Shown one piece after another: positions 34,910 to 43,290 of a DNA stretch of 64,000 nucleotides (the stretch's first letter is position 1; the number at the start of each line of letters is the position of its first letter). Location: the NCBI RefSeq assembly GCF_009711415.1, contig NZ_SMLZ01000116.1, positions 387,488 to 451,487 of the forward strand, in the 5' to 3' direction. Source of the stretch: Roseibium denhamense. GTDB taxonomy: Bacteria > Pseudomonadota > Alphaproteobacteria > Rhizobiales > Stappiaceae. The notes beneath the pieces are model-generated. The model ran no database searches and was not told where the DNA came from. It saw nothing but the letters and a program-made list of their open reading frames with translations. The position numbers were made by a program, and so were the translations under genes.

Positions 34910-35500
34910 ATGATCACCTTTGCACTGGCTGTTTTCTTTTTGATCATCACCCCCGGGCCGGGCGTTCTGTCCGTTGCCGGTGTCGGATCGGCCTTCGGGT
35001 TCAACCACGGTGCGCGCTATATCGGCGGATTGTTCGTTGGCACCAATCTTGTTGCCATTGCCGTCGTCTCGGGCATGGCAACCGTGATCCTTGCGAACGA
35101 GAACATCCGCGCCATCCTTCTGATCGCCTCAACCCTCTACCTTCTTTATCTTGCCTACCGGATTGCCTTTGCAGGCGCCCGCATTGCCTTCAAGGAGGCG
35201 CCGAGTGCACCGGGCTTCTGGGCCGGTGTCACACTTCAGCTGGTCAATCCGAAAGCCTATGCGGTGAACACGACGCTCATAACCGGCTTTGCATTTCTGC
35301 CATCTAGTCTCATCGCAGAAACACTGCTCAAGTTTCTGATCATGAACCTGATTTGGGTGCCGATCCATTTTGTCTGGCTTTATGCCGGCATGACCGTGCA
35401 CCGGCTCAATCTTGCCCCGCATATTCAGCGCCGCGTCAATATTGCGATGGCCATCTCCATGCTGCTCGTGGTGGGGCTGGCCCTTGCCGCGCCGAAGTAA
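34910..35500 (+). CDS. LysE/RhtB-family amino-acid exporter (second)
   Basis: A 196-residue exporter with about six helices. The N terminus is 'FALAVFFLIITPGPGVLSVA' with the family P-G-P motif, and 'GVTLQLVNPKAYAVNTTLI' is the N-P-K motif. A strong ribosome-binding site, GGAGGGAG, precedes the ATG. It follows the PLP enzyme by 84 bases on the same strand and may export the product or excess substrate of that enzyme. It is not a close copy of the LysE gene at 5.5 kb. Confidence 0.88.
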   Translation: MITFALAVFFLIITPGPGVLSVAGVGSAFGFNHGARYIGGLFVGTNLVAIAVVSGMATVILANENIRAILLIASTLYLLYLAYRIAFAGARIAFKEAPSAPGFWAGVTLQLVNPKAYAVNTTLITGFAFLPSSLIAETLLKFLIMNLIWVPIHFVWLYAGMTVHRLNLAPHIQRRVNIAMAISMLLVVGLALAAPK

Positions 35501-35514
35501 AACAGATGCTCCGC

Positions 35515-36393
35515 TCAACTGTCCTTCAGAGAGCGCAACCATTTCACAAAGGCCTTCATCGCGGGACGCTGCACACCGGGCCGGGTGACGATGTGATAGC
35601 CGTTCGTACTTTGCCGCAAGTCTTCAAACAGCACCCGGATGACCCCATCCTCGATTTCGGACTGGATGAATGTTTTCGCCATCGCCGTGATGCCGTGACC
35701 TTTTTTCACCCCGTCGAGGATCATGTAACCCGGCAAGTGCGAAATGTTCAGCCGGGACGGTGCGACCACGCCCTGACGTTCCAGCCATAGGGCAATTTCA
35801 TTGGTACCGAACTCCTGAAGCCACGGAAACCGGATCAGATCTTCCGGCGCAAAGGTTTCCTGGTCGCCCACCAGGCAAGTCGCTCCGACAACGACATAAT
35901 TGCTGTGAACCAGCATCTCCGCCTCGAGCCCCGGCCAATTCCCGGCCCCGTACCGTATGGCAAGGTCTACCCCGCCCGGCTCAAACGGCACTACATAAGG
36001 GGATGGGTTGATCATCAGATCAATATCAGGGTGCTTGGCGCGGAAGTCCGATATCCGCGGCATCAGCCAGCCCACCGCAAAGGACGGCGTGGTGGTGATG
36101 TTGATCGGGCGGGCATCATCGGCCCCGGACACCTTGTGAACCGCTTCCTGGATGGACTCAAAGCCGCTTTTGAGCCCTTCAAAAAGAACGGTCCCTTCCG
36201 GGGTCAGGACGACGCCCCGCCCTTCCCGCTGGATCAGCGCAACGCCAAGGTGTTTTTCAAGGCCGCGCACCTGCTGGCTTACCGCTGCATGCGTAACGTT
36301 CAGTTCCCGGCCAGCGGCCGACAGGCTGTTGCTTGAAGCGACGGCACAAAAGGCCCGCAAACTGCTTAGTGACGGTATGGAGCGCCAATCCAT
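35515..36393 (-). CDS. LysR-family transcriptional regulator (GcvA-like)
   Basis: A 292-residue LysR regulator of the GcvA type. DNA-binding motif: 'LPSLSSLRAFCAVASSNSLS'-like start (here 'SIPSLSSLRAFCAVASSNSL'), then 'AAGRELNVTHAAVSQQVRGL' and 'GVALIQREGRGVVLTPEGT'. The effector domain has 'PINITTTPSFAVGWLMPRIS' and 'GVDLAIRYGAGNWPGLEA', typical of the group. It is convergent with the LysE gene and divergent from a 50-codon open frame 100 bases away. The target is unknown. Confidence 0.92.
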   Translation of the reverse strand: MDWRSIPSLSSLRAFCAVASSNSLSAAGRELNVTHAAVSQQVRGLEKHLGVALIQREGRGVVLTPEGTVLFEGLKSGFESIQEAVHKVSGADDARPINITTTPSFAVGWLMPRISDFRAKHPDIDLMINPSPYVVPFEPGGVDLAIRYGAGNWPGLEAEMLVHSNYVVVGATCLVGDQETFAPEDLIRFPWLQEFGTNEIALWLERQGVVAPSRLNISHLPGYMILDGVKKGHGITAMAKTFIQSEIEDGVIRVLFEDLRQSTNGYHIVTRPGVQRPAMKAFVKWLRSLKDS

Positions 36394-36493
36394 TTGTTAG
36401 TTGACCTTATATTTTGAAATTCTTACTGACTCGCAGTTTCCGCACTCAATCGGCATATTCACAGCATACAAACCAGCACGAGGATGTAAGCAC

Positions 36494-36646
36494 ATGTTAG
36501 ACATTTATGCACGCTCCTTCCTGGAGGCAAGCCGTTTCACTCCGTCCACACGGATTGACCCGCGCACGCAGCGCCACCTTGATAAGGACGCCGAAAAACG
36601 TGAGCGGCACACCCGTCTGTGGCGCCGGGGGCCGTACTGGATCTAA
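36494..36646 (+). CDS. Small basic protein, 50 residues, hypothetical
   Basis: A short open frame with GAGGA about nine bases before the ATG and a terminator-like hairpin 51 bases after the stop. The product has many Arg, His and Asp residues ('STRIDPRTQRHLDKDAEKRE', ending in 'RHTRLWRRGPYWI'), no membrane segment and no cysteine. I do not recognise a family. Codon use is like that of neighbouring genes. Support for being a real gene is moderate. Confidence 0.5.
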   Translation: MLDIYARSFLEASRFTPSTRIDPRTQRHLDKDAEKRERHTRLWRRGPYWI

Positions 36647-36697
36647 GCTGACAGGACGCGGCAAATGCCCTAAAACCATGGGACAGTTTCAAACGAC

Positions 36698-36724
36698 AGG
36701 CCCGGCAGCCATGCCGGGCCTTTG
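36698..36724 (+). terminator. Hairpin terminator before beta-hydroxyacid dehydrogenase gene
   Basis: AGGCCCGGCA and TGCCGGGCCT form a perfect ten-base stem with loop GCCA, followed by TTG. It ends nine bases before the AGGGGAG ribosome-binding site of the next gene, so it may end the small-protein transcript or attenuate read-through. Confidence 0.6.
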
Positions 36725-36742
36725 CCTGTAGGGGAGCATTTC

Positions 36743-37621
36743 ATGGCAAAGGTTGCATTCATCGGTCTTGGCGTAATGGGATATCCAATGGCCGGATACC
36801 TGAAAACCAAGGGTGGACATGAGGTTACAGTCTATAACCGCACAACCGCCAAGGCGGAAAAGTGGGCCGCGGAATATGGTGGCGGCTTTGCCAAGACGCC
36901 CAGGGAAGCTGCCGAAGGGTGTGATTTCGTCTTCTCTTGTGTCGGCAATGACGATGACCTGCGCTTTGTGACGACAGGACCCGACGGCGCCTTTCATGGC
37001 TTGAAGCAAGGGGCCATCTTTGTCGATAACACAACCGCCTCCGCCGGAGTTGCCCGCGAACTCTATGCGGTGGCCACGGAAAAGGGCTGCGGCTTCATCG
37101 ATGCGCCGGTCTCCGGAGGGCAAGCCGGAGCGGAGAACGGTGTTCTTACCGTGATGTGCGGCGGCGATGATGATGTCTTTGACAAGGCCAAGCCGGTCAT
37201 CGAGTGCTTTTCCAAATTCGTTGGCCTGATGGGTCCAAGTGGCGCCGGGCAGCTGACAAAGATGTGCAACCAGATCTGTATTGCCGGTCTCGTTCAGGGG
37301 CTGTCGGAGGCCATCCATTTTGCCGAAAAGGCCGGGCTTGACGTCGAAAAGGTGATTTCCGCCATTCGCGGCGGGGCTGCCCAGTCCTGGCAGATGGAAA
37401 ACCGTTGGGAGACCATGCATCAGGGCAAGTTCGATTATGGCTTTGCGGTCGACTGGATGCGCAAGGATCTGGGAATCTGCCTGAAAACCGCCAGCGACAC
37501 CGGCGCACGCTTGCCCGTTACGGCCCTGGTCGATCAGTTCTACGCGGAAGTCCAGGCCATGGGCGGAAACCGCTGGGACACGTCCAGCCTGATCGCAAGA
37601 CTACGGAATGCCGGATCTTAG
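36743..37621 (+). CDS. NAD(P)-dependent beta-hydroxyacid dehydrogenase (3-hydroxyisobutyrate dehydrogenase family)
   Basis: A 292-residue enzyme of the HIBADH/GarR family that oxidises 3-hydroxy acids or reduces tartronate-type semialdehydes. The Rossmann motif is 'VAFIGLGVMGYPMAGYL', the substrate-binding motif 'FIDAPVSGGQAGAENGVLTV' and the catalytic lysine is in 'GAGQLTKMCNQICIAGLV'. AGGGGAG is well placed before ATG36743. It stands alone, so whether the substrate is 3-hydroxyisobutyrate, tartronate semialdehyde or succinate semialdehyde (GLYR type) cannot be told. Confidence 0.9.
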   Translation: MAKVAFIGLGVMGYPMAGYLKTKGGHEVTVYNRTTAKAEKWAAEYGGGFAKTPREAAEGCDFVFSCVGNDDDLRFVTTGPDGAFHGLKQGAIFVDNTTASAGVARELYAVATEKGCGFIDAPVSGGQAGAENGVLTVMCGGDDDVFDKAKPVIECFSKFVGLMGPSGAGQLTKMCNQICIAGLVQGLSEAIHFAEKAGLDVEKVISAIRGGAAQSWQMENRWETMHQGKFDYGFAVDWMRKDLGICLKTASDTGARLPVTALVDQFYAEVQAMGGNRWDTSSLIARLRNAGS

Positions 37622-37643
37622 ACTGTCTTAGGGCTTTAGCGCG

Positions 37644-38189
37644 TTAAGGGCGGGTTTCCGGCTCGCCCTTAACCATTTTTCCCGTTTCATACTTGAAAAT
37701 ATTCGCGCAAATTTTTCCAAAGCTGTCGGACATGACCGTGAAGGTCAGTGGATCCGTGAGCTTATCCTGATCACTGAACATCTCGACACATTGCGCCCGC
37801 CAAAACAAAAAACGCTCCGGGTCGGCGCGCCGTTGCGAAGCCTGGATATAGGACAGAAATAAAGACAGCGAAAAAGCAAATACGCAGACAGAAACAAGAG
37901 CCCCGCTGTGCGGCTGAGAGTCAGAATCAGCCTTTTTGTGCAGATCGGTCGCAAATATCCAAACGACGACTCCGCCCAGCAACCCTAATACAGCGGCTGT
38001 GATCTCACCGACCGCCCCTTCCCGGCTCAAGCCGCCGAGAACTCCAACCGTTGCGCCTAGAGCCGTCAGGCCAAGCAGCACGACAAAGATTTGGCCCAGC
38101 AGCTTGCGATGAACAAAGGCAATAAGCGGAAACCAAACAACCAGGGTGATGCCCAAACAAACCAGGGCCCAGAGCCAGAAGATACCCAC
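37644..38189 (-). CDS. Hypothetical membrane protein
   Basis: A 181-residue protein I do not recognise. Hydrophobic stretches at roughly residues 3-25, 32-52, 65-82 and 95-112 suggest four membrane helices, the first three close together ('LWALVCLGITLVVWFPLIAF', 'IFVVLLGLTALGATVGVL', 'AAVLGLLGGVVVWIFAT'), followed by a soluble C-terminal tail of about 70 residues with two cysteines ('RAQCVEMF', 'KICANIF'). It starts two bases after the preceding gene's stop, so the two are co-transcribed. The downstream neighbour is convergent. Confidence 0.65.
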   Translation of the reverse strand: MGIFWLWALVCLGITLVVWFPLIAFVHRKLLGQIFVVLLGLTALGATVGVLGGLSREGAVGEITAAVLGLLGGVVVWIFATDLHKKADSDSQPHSGALVSVCVFAFSLSLFLSYIQASQRRADPERFLFWRAQCVEMFSDQDKLTDPLTFTVMSDSFGKICANIFKYETGKMVKGEPETRP

Positions 38190-38191
38190 CG

Positions 38192-38629
38192 TTAGACTGC
38201 TCCTTCCGGAAGTGCCCGCCGGCGCAGGTGTTCAAGACTGAATGGAGCGTCGAACAGATCCAGATATGGCGTGTCGTGCGCCAGTTCGTTTTCGAACTCC
38301 TTAAACTTGACTTCGTTCTCACAAAGGCTCCGCGTAAACGCGTTTATAGCCCCTTGTGCCGCATATTTGGCCAGGCAATCGGCGATGATCTTGTCCGCAT
38401 CTAACTGTTCCAGCTTTGGAGTGAGGGGCTCCTCGGACATTGCTGGCGTGTTTGGATCTTCCACGCTTACTGCTCCGTCCTGAGGTCCGGAACTGATCGC
38501 AGGCCCCGCTTCAGACTGTGCCTCGGCAATGCTAAGTGCGCCGTAAACAGCCCATAGAAGAAGCACCAGGCCGCTGAATGCTCTGCGCGCCTGCGAAAAG
38601 GAGCAAATTGTCTGCGCAAGACTGTCCAT
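38192..38629 (-). CDS. Hypothetical membrane-anchored or secreted protein
   Basis: A 145-residue protein with one N-terminal hydrophobic segment ('AFSGLVLLLWAVYGALSIAE', about residues 17-36) that could be an anchor or a signal peptide with a cleavage after 'AEAQS'. The rest is acidic and polar, with two cysteines in 'ADCLAKYAAQ' and 'RSLCENEVKF' that could form a disulfide in the periplasm. No family is recognised. It lies two bases upstream of the four-helix membrane protein gene, and 73 bases from the reductase gene upstream on the same strand. Confidence 0.6.
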   Translation of the reverse strand: MDSLAQTICSFSQARRAFSGLVLLLWAVYGALSIAEAQSEAGPAISSGPQDGAVSVEDPNTPAMSEEPLTPKLEQLDADKIIADCLAKYAAQGAINAFTRSLCENEVKFKEFENELAHDTPYLDLFDAPFSLEHLRRRALPEGAV

Positions 38630-38702
38630 AGGCCCTCCCAGCCTTCAACCTTAGAGGGCTGGGCGAACCTGTTCAACCAAAACCAGAGTGATTGTCCGTT
38701 GA

Positions 38703-39782
38703 CTAAACTTCCACTTCCACGGTTCCGATCGGATTGGAGCAACAGGCCAGAATAAAGCCGGCGTCCACGTCCTCGTCGCTGATGCCGCCTGAATGGACCA
38801 TGTGAACTTCGCCCGAGGTCTTCTTGACCTTGCAGGTGCCGCAAACGCCGAAGGTGCAACCAGAGGGAATGTTCAGCCCGGCATCCTTGGCAACTGCCAA
38901 AACCGTATCGGTTTCCGAACACCAAGCCGATACGCCGGAGTTTGAAAACACGATCTGCGCCTGGGTATCTTCCTGCGGCACGACATCGTCGAATTCGGTA
39001 AGTTCCGCTTTGGTTTCCGCCGGTGCCTGGAAGCTTTCCTGATGGTAGCGGTCCATGTCGTAGCCGAGCGCATTCAGGATCTCGCGAACCCCCTCCATGA
39101 ACCCTTCCGGGCCACAGCAGTAAACGTCGCGCTCAAGATAATCGTTGCACATCAGACCCAGCATCAGCTGGTTGAAGTAGCCCCGATACCCGGTCCAAAC
39201 CTCATAAGGGTCGGCCTGATTCACCACGAAGTGGAGCGCCAGACCGTTTGTGCGGCAGGCCATGTATTCCAGACGCTTGCGGAAAATCAGGTCCGCCGGG
39301 CGGTTGGCGCATTGAATGAAACAGATGTCGGGCTCTTCGCCGCGTTCAAACAGTGTCCCGGCCATGGACATCATCGGCGTAACGCCGGATCCGGCGGAAA
39401 TGAAGAGATACTTTCCGTCCGGATTGGGCGGTAGATGAAACAAGCCTGCGGGGCCGAACGCCTTGATCCGCATCCCTGCCTCAAGATGGTCCAGCATCCA
39501 GCGGGTGCCGATGCTGCCTTCCTGCGCTTTGACAGTGACCGACAGATAGGCCTGGTTCACAGGCGATGATGAGATCGTGTAGGTCCGCTGAACGCTGCCC
39601 CCTGGCACCGGCAAATCCAGCGTGATGAACTGGCCCGCCTTATACACAAAGCGGGCGCCGGAGGGCGGCCGGAACGTGAATGTTTTCACATTCGGCGCCT
39701 CTGGCAGCACATTGACGCATTCGAGCGGTTCATTGTCGGTCCAGACAGACGTGTCTTTTCCCGGCATTGGAATCATCGCCAT
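38703..39782 (-). CDS. Ferredoxin-NAD(P)H reductase of Rieske demethylase (GbcB / StcC-like)
   Basis: A 359-residue electron-transfer protein. The N-terminal flavin domain has 'AGQFITLDLPVPGGSVQRTY' and 'YTISSSPVNQ', the NAD domain 'YLFISAGSGVTPMMSMAG', 'YCCGPEGFMEGVREIL', and the C-terminal plant-type 2Fe-2S domain has cysteines in 'SGCTFGVCGTCKVKKTSGEV' and 'ILACCSNPIG' (C-x4-C-x2-C...C). It should pass electrons from NADH to the Rieske oxygenase encoded three bases upstream of its start. Similar pairs demethylate glycine betaine (GbcAB), proline betaine (Stc2) or carnitine. Confidence 0.88.
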   Translation of the reverse strand: MAMIPMPGKDTSVWTDNEPLECVNVLPEAPNVKTFTFRPPSGARFVYKAGQFITLDLPVPGGSVQRTYTISSSPVNQAYLSVTVKAQEGSIGTRWMLDHLEAGMRIKAFGPAGLFHLPPNPDGKYLFISAGSGVTPMMSMAGTLFERGEEPDICFIQCANRPADLIFRKRLEYMACRTNGLALHFVVNQADPYEVWTGYRGYFNQLMLGLMCNDYLERDVYCCGPEGFMEGVREILNALGYDMDRYHQESFQAPAETKAELTEFDDVVPQEDTQAQIVFSNSGVSAWCSETDTVLAVAKDAGLNIPSGCTFGVCGTCKVKKTSGEVHMVHSGGISDEDVDAGFILACCSNPIGTVEVEV

Positions 39783-39785
39783 GGT

Positions 39786-41021
39786 CTACTCCGCCGCCAC
39801 CCGGAAACGCCCGACGAGCGCTTGTTCAAGCGTGCGTGCATACCAATCAACAAACTGGATGACGCCGCTTTCCTGCTTGACCGAGTACGGACCCGGCTCA
39901 TAAGCGGGAGACAAGATACCGCGCTGGTTTTCCTCGATGATCTGGCGATCTTCGTCGTTCGTGTGTTCCCACACCTCCGTCAAACGCTTGAGGTCATAGT
40001 CCCTGCCCTCTTCCGCATCCTTGTGCACCAGCCAGAAGGTCGTGACTTCAGTTTCCATCGGACCGATCGGCAGCACCCGGAACACCAGTGCCTGATCTGA
40101 CAAGAAGTGATTCCAGGTGTTCGGATAGTGGAAGAAGAGGCAAGAGCCTGCATTTTCAAATGGGACCGTTCCGATCCGTTTGGAAACGGCCGCTTTCCCA
40201 TCCATTGTATAACTTACAGCATCACCCAGGAAGGGGATCCGAACAAACCGCCATTGTTCGCTTGGATCAATCACGAACTTGGCCGGGAGGCCTGCCTGCT
40301 CGCAGCGATCCACATGGGCCAGTCCCTCATTGGACGATTCGGAGGGATCCGCACCAACAAGGTTTGGATCGTCCGAGAAAGTCCTGCAAAGCGACGGATG
40401 AGAGCCAGAGCAATGATAGCACTCGCGGTTGTTCTCCAGAACGAGTTTCCAGTTGCCCTTTTCTATAATCGATGACTGATGCGCGACCTTTAGGTTGCCA
40501 AGGTCATGCGGGCCCATGTACCGCGCTGCCTGCTCCTTCAATTCCGTGATGTCCGGGGCATGATCGGCAAGGCAGATAAAGATCATGCCAGAAACATCGG
40601 CACAGTGAACAATCTTCAGGCCGTGGTCCTGCGGCTTGAAGTCCGGCCCCATCTCGCGGGCCCACAACAATTTCCCGTCCAGCTCATAGGTCCACTGGTG
40701 ATAGGGGCACACAAGTTTCGGCGAAGATCCTTTGGCGGCCGCGCAAATCCGGCTGCCACGGTGACGGCAGGAATTGTGAAATGCCCTGACAACGCCATCG
40801 GCCCCTCGGACAACAATGATGGAATAGGCGCCAATTTGAAGGGTCGCGTAGTTTCCACTCTTGGAAATATCCACGGCAGGCAGCGCGAACATCCATTCCT
40901 TGTGCCAGATGTTCCGCATATCCGCGTCGAAAACGTCTGCGTCGGTGTAAAACGCCTGCGGCAGGGAGTGGTTCGCCCGCCGGCCCATCAAAAGAGAGAG
41001 AATGTCTGCGTCGCTGAGCAT
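39786..41021 (-). CDS. Rieske non-heme iron oxygenase, betaine N-demethylase (GbcA / Stc2-like)
   Basis: A 411-residue oxygenase alpha subunit. The Rieske cluster ligands are Cys85/His87 in 'NSCRHRGSRICAAA' and Cys105/His108 in 'LVCPYHQWTYELDG'. The mononuclear iron site is 'LENNRECYHCSGSHPSL' (His203, His208) plus an Asp in 'NDEDRQIIEENQRG'. This N-R-E-C-Y-H-C pattern marks the quaternary-amine demethylase branch. ATG41021 follows AGGA and gives the length of Stc2; the open frame otherwise starts at TTG41039. With the reductase and the DgcA-like enzyme upstream it should remove methyl groups from glycine betaine or stachydrine; which one is not settled. Confidence 0.9.
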   Translation of the reverse strand: MLSDADILSLLMGRRANHSLPQAFYTDADVFDADMRNIWHKEWMFALPAVDISKSGNYATLQIGAYSIIVVRGADGVVRAFHNSCRHRGSRICAAAKGSSPKLVCPYHQWTYELDGKLLWAREMGPDFKPQDHGLKIVHCADVSGMIFICLADHAPDITELKEQAARYMGPHDLGNLKVAHQSSIIEKGNWKLVLENNRECYHCSGSHPSLCRTFSDDPNLVGADPSESSNEGLAHVDRCEQAGLPAKFVIDPSEQWRFVRIPFLGDAVSYTMDGKAAVSKRIGTVPFENAGSCLFFHYPNTWNHFLSDQALVFRVLPIGPMETEVTTFWLVHKDAEEGRDYDLKRLTEVWEHTNDEDRQIIEENQRGILSPAYEPGPYSVKQESGVIQFVDWYARTLEQALVGRFRVAAE

Positions 41022-41168
41022 TTTGCTATGTCCTATCAAAACCGTTGCCTACGGTTTCCTCTGGCTGCGAAAATAGGCTCAACCACCCCTTCCGCCGTAG
41101 TGCAAAAGCGGCATTTGATAGCCCAAGACAGACGCGCCACAGCAAATCCTATTGCAGCGCAACAACTG

Positions 41169-43205
41169 TCATAAATCCTTGACCAAGCGTAAGGCGTCGT
41201 AGATTGCGGCATGTGTATTGCGGGCGGATACTGCATCGCCGATCCGGAAGAGCGCGAAAGCCCCATCCGGGTTCCTGTCGAGAGGCTGCGGCCGGCCGAA
41301 TATCAGTGATTCCTGTTCAATCGCGCCAAGATTTTTGGAGTTCGGCTTCAACTCGAAATACAGCTCGTCGAGCGGGATGGTACCATGATTGACAACAATC
41401 TGGTCGAACTCCCGCTCCTCGGTATGCGCGGAATAATCGGTGCCGATCACTGCGGAAATCATGTTCCCGGACCGTTTGGCGGCCTTCAGCCGGTATGTAA
41501 CCGTAAACCGGACATCCTTGTCTTGCAGCACCCTCATGTAGGGCACGAGGTTCATGGCCATCACGTCCGGGGCAAACGACCGGTCCGGCGTCATGATTTC
41601 CACATGGGCACCGGACTTTGCAATCACTTCCGCGGCCTGAAGCGCGGCGTGATCACCTGCATCATCATAGACCAGTACGCGTTTTCCAGGCTTTACATCT
41701 CCCGCGATGATGTCCCAGCTCGACACGACGAGGTCATTTCCCTCAGTCAGCACATCGGTATGCGTCATTCCGCCGGTTGCAACAATCACAACATCCGGTT
41801 TTTCCGAAGTCACATCATTGACTTCCGCGAATGTGTTGAAGTGGAACTTAACACCCCTCGCCAGACACTGCTCCATCCGCCATTTGATGATCGAGATCAT
41901 CTCGCGGCGTCTCTCGGACTGGGTTGTCAGGCGGATCTGACCGCCCGCATCAGGCGCCGCCTCGAAAACAGTGACATCGTGCCCGCGTTCGGCCGCCACC
42001 CGGGCGGCTTCCATACCGGCCGGACCCGCACCAACAATCACAACCTTTTTCCGCTGACCGGCCGGCGGGATCTCATGCGGCATTGTCAGCTCGCGGCCCG
42101 TTGCAGCATTGTGGATGCAGAGCGCATCGCCTGCCTGGTAGATTCGATCAAGGCAGTAGGTCGCGCCGACACACGGGCGGATGTCCTCTTCCCGTTTCTC
42201 AGCGATTTTCCGCACGATCATCGGATCCGCCATATGCGCGCGGGTCATCCCGACCATGTCGAGAAGGCCTTCCGCGATTGCGTGGCGCGCCGTGGCTACG
42301 TCCGGGATCTTCGCCGCATGAAAGGTCGGCAGTCCGATTTCCTCTCGGATCTTACCCGCAAAGTCGAGATGGGGTGCGTTCCGCATGCCCTGGACCGGGA
42401 TGACATCGGTCAGCCCCGGATCGGTATCGATGTGGCCCTTGATCACATTCAGGAAATCAATTTTGCCGGTGGCTTTCAGGCGGCGGGCAATTTCCAGTCC
42501 CTCCTCTTCCGAGATACCGCCTTCAAGATCCTCATCCGCTGTGAACCGGATACCGACGATAAAGTCATCACCTACCCGCTCACGCACGGCATCAATCACC
42601 TCAACGGAAAACCGCATGCGGTTCTCCAAGGAACCGCCATAAGGCCCTTCGAGCGTGTTTGTCAGCGACGACCAGAACTGATCCATCAGGTGCCCGTAGG
42701 CCTGCAGCTCAATACCGTCCATGCCGCCGGCCTTCATCCGTTCCGCCGCATCCGCATAGTCCTGGACAATGCGCTGTATGTCCCAGTCTTCAACCTTTTT
42801 TGGAAAGGCGCGGTGAGCCGGTTCGCGTTCGTGGCTTGCTGAAACGGCTGGTAGCCAGTCGCCCTTGTTCCAATGAGTCCGGCGCCCCAGGTGGGTCAGC
42901 TGGATCATGACCGCGCAGCCGTGATCATGACAGGCGTCGGTCAGCCGCTTCACCCAGGGCACAACCTCATCTTTGTACGCAAGAATGTTGTTGAACACCG
43001 GTGGCGAGTTTCGCGATACCGCTGCGGATCCGGCCGTCATGGTCAGGGCAACACCCGCCTTGGCCCGCGCTTCATGATAAGCGCGATAACGGTCCTTGGG
43101 CATGCCGTCTTCCGGGTAGGCCGGCTCATGCGACGTAATCATGATCCGGTTTTTCAGTGTCAGATGTTTCAGCTGGTAGGGCTGTAACAACGGATCTTTC
43201 GACAT
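41169..43205 (-). CDS. NADH:flavin oxidoreductase, DgcA/StcD-like secondary-amine demethylase
   Basis: A 678-residue flavoprotein of the trimethylamine dehydrogenase family. An old-yellow-enzyme barrel (residues 1-340, 'QLKHLTLKNRIMITSHEPAY') is followed by an iron-sulfur segment and an ADP-binding domain ('VVIVGAGPAGMEAARVAAER' near 385). The cluster segment reads 'CVGATYCLDRIYQAGDALC': Cys345, Cys351 and Cys363 are kept, but the position of the second cysteine is Ala348. There is no cysteine near residue 30, so FMN should not be covalently bound as in TMADH. ATG43205 follows GAGGAGAGG. Known relatives demethylate dimethylglycine (DgcA) or N-methylproline (StcD). Confidence 0.88.
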   Translation of the reverse strand: MSKDPLLQPYQLKHLTLKNRIMITSHEPAYPEDGMPKDRYRAYHEARAKAGVALTMTAGSAAVSRNSPPVFNNILAYKDEVVPWVKRLTDACHDHGCAVMIQLTHLGRRTHWNKGDWLPAVSASHEREPAHRAFPKKVEDWDIQRIVQDYADAAERMKAGGMDGIELQAYGHLMDQFWSSLTNTLEGPYGGSLENRMRFSVEVIDAVRERVGDDFIVGIRFTADEDLEGGISEEEGLEIARRLKATGKIDFLNVIKGHIDTDPGLTDVIPVQGMRNAPHLDFAGKIREEIGLPTFHAAKIPDVATARHAIAEGLLDMVGMTRAHMADPMIVRKIAEKREEDIRPCVGATYCLDRIYQAGDALCIHNAATGRELTMPHEIPPAGQRKKVVIVGAGPAGMEAARVAAERGHDVTVFEAAPDAGGQIRLTTQSERRREMISIIKWRMEQCLARGVKFHFNTFAEVNDVTSEKPDVVIVATGGMTHTDVLTEGNDLVVSSWDIIAGDVKPGKRVLVYDDAGDHAALQAAEVIAKSGAHVEIMTPDRSFAPDVMAMNLVPYMRVLQDKDVRFTVTYRLKAAKRSGNMISAVIGTDYSAHTEEREFDQIVVNHGTIPLDELYFELKPNSKNLGAIEQESLIFGRPQPLDRNPDGAFALFRIGDAVSARNTHAAIYDALRLVKDL

Positions 43206-43290
43206 ACGCGGACCTCTCCTCAACTCCGGGCGCATTCCAGGCGCGACAGAACCATACGGAACGCTCGTGCCGGATGAAAAGGCCTGAAAA

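Noticed and set aside
41385..42842. Long plus-strand open frame (485 codons) opposite the DgcA/StcD-like gene
   Set aside because: It is antisense to a gene with complete domain motifs; the translation is low-complexity in His/Arg and has no recognisable domain.
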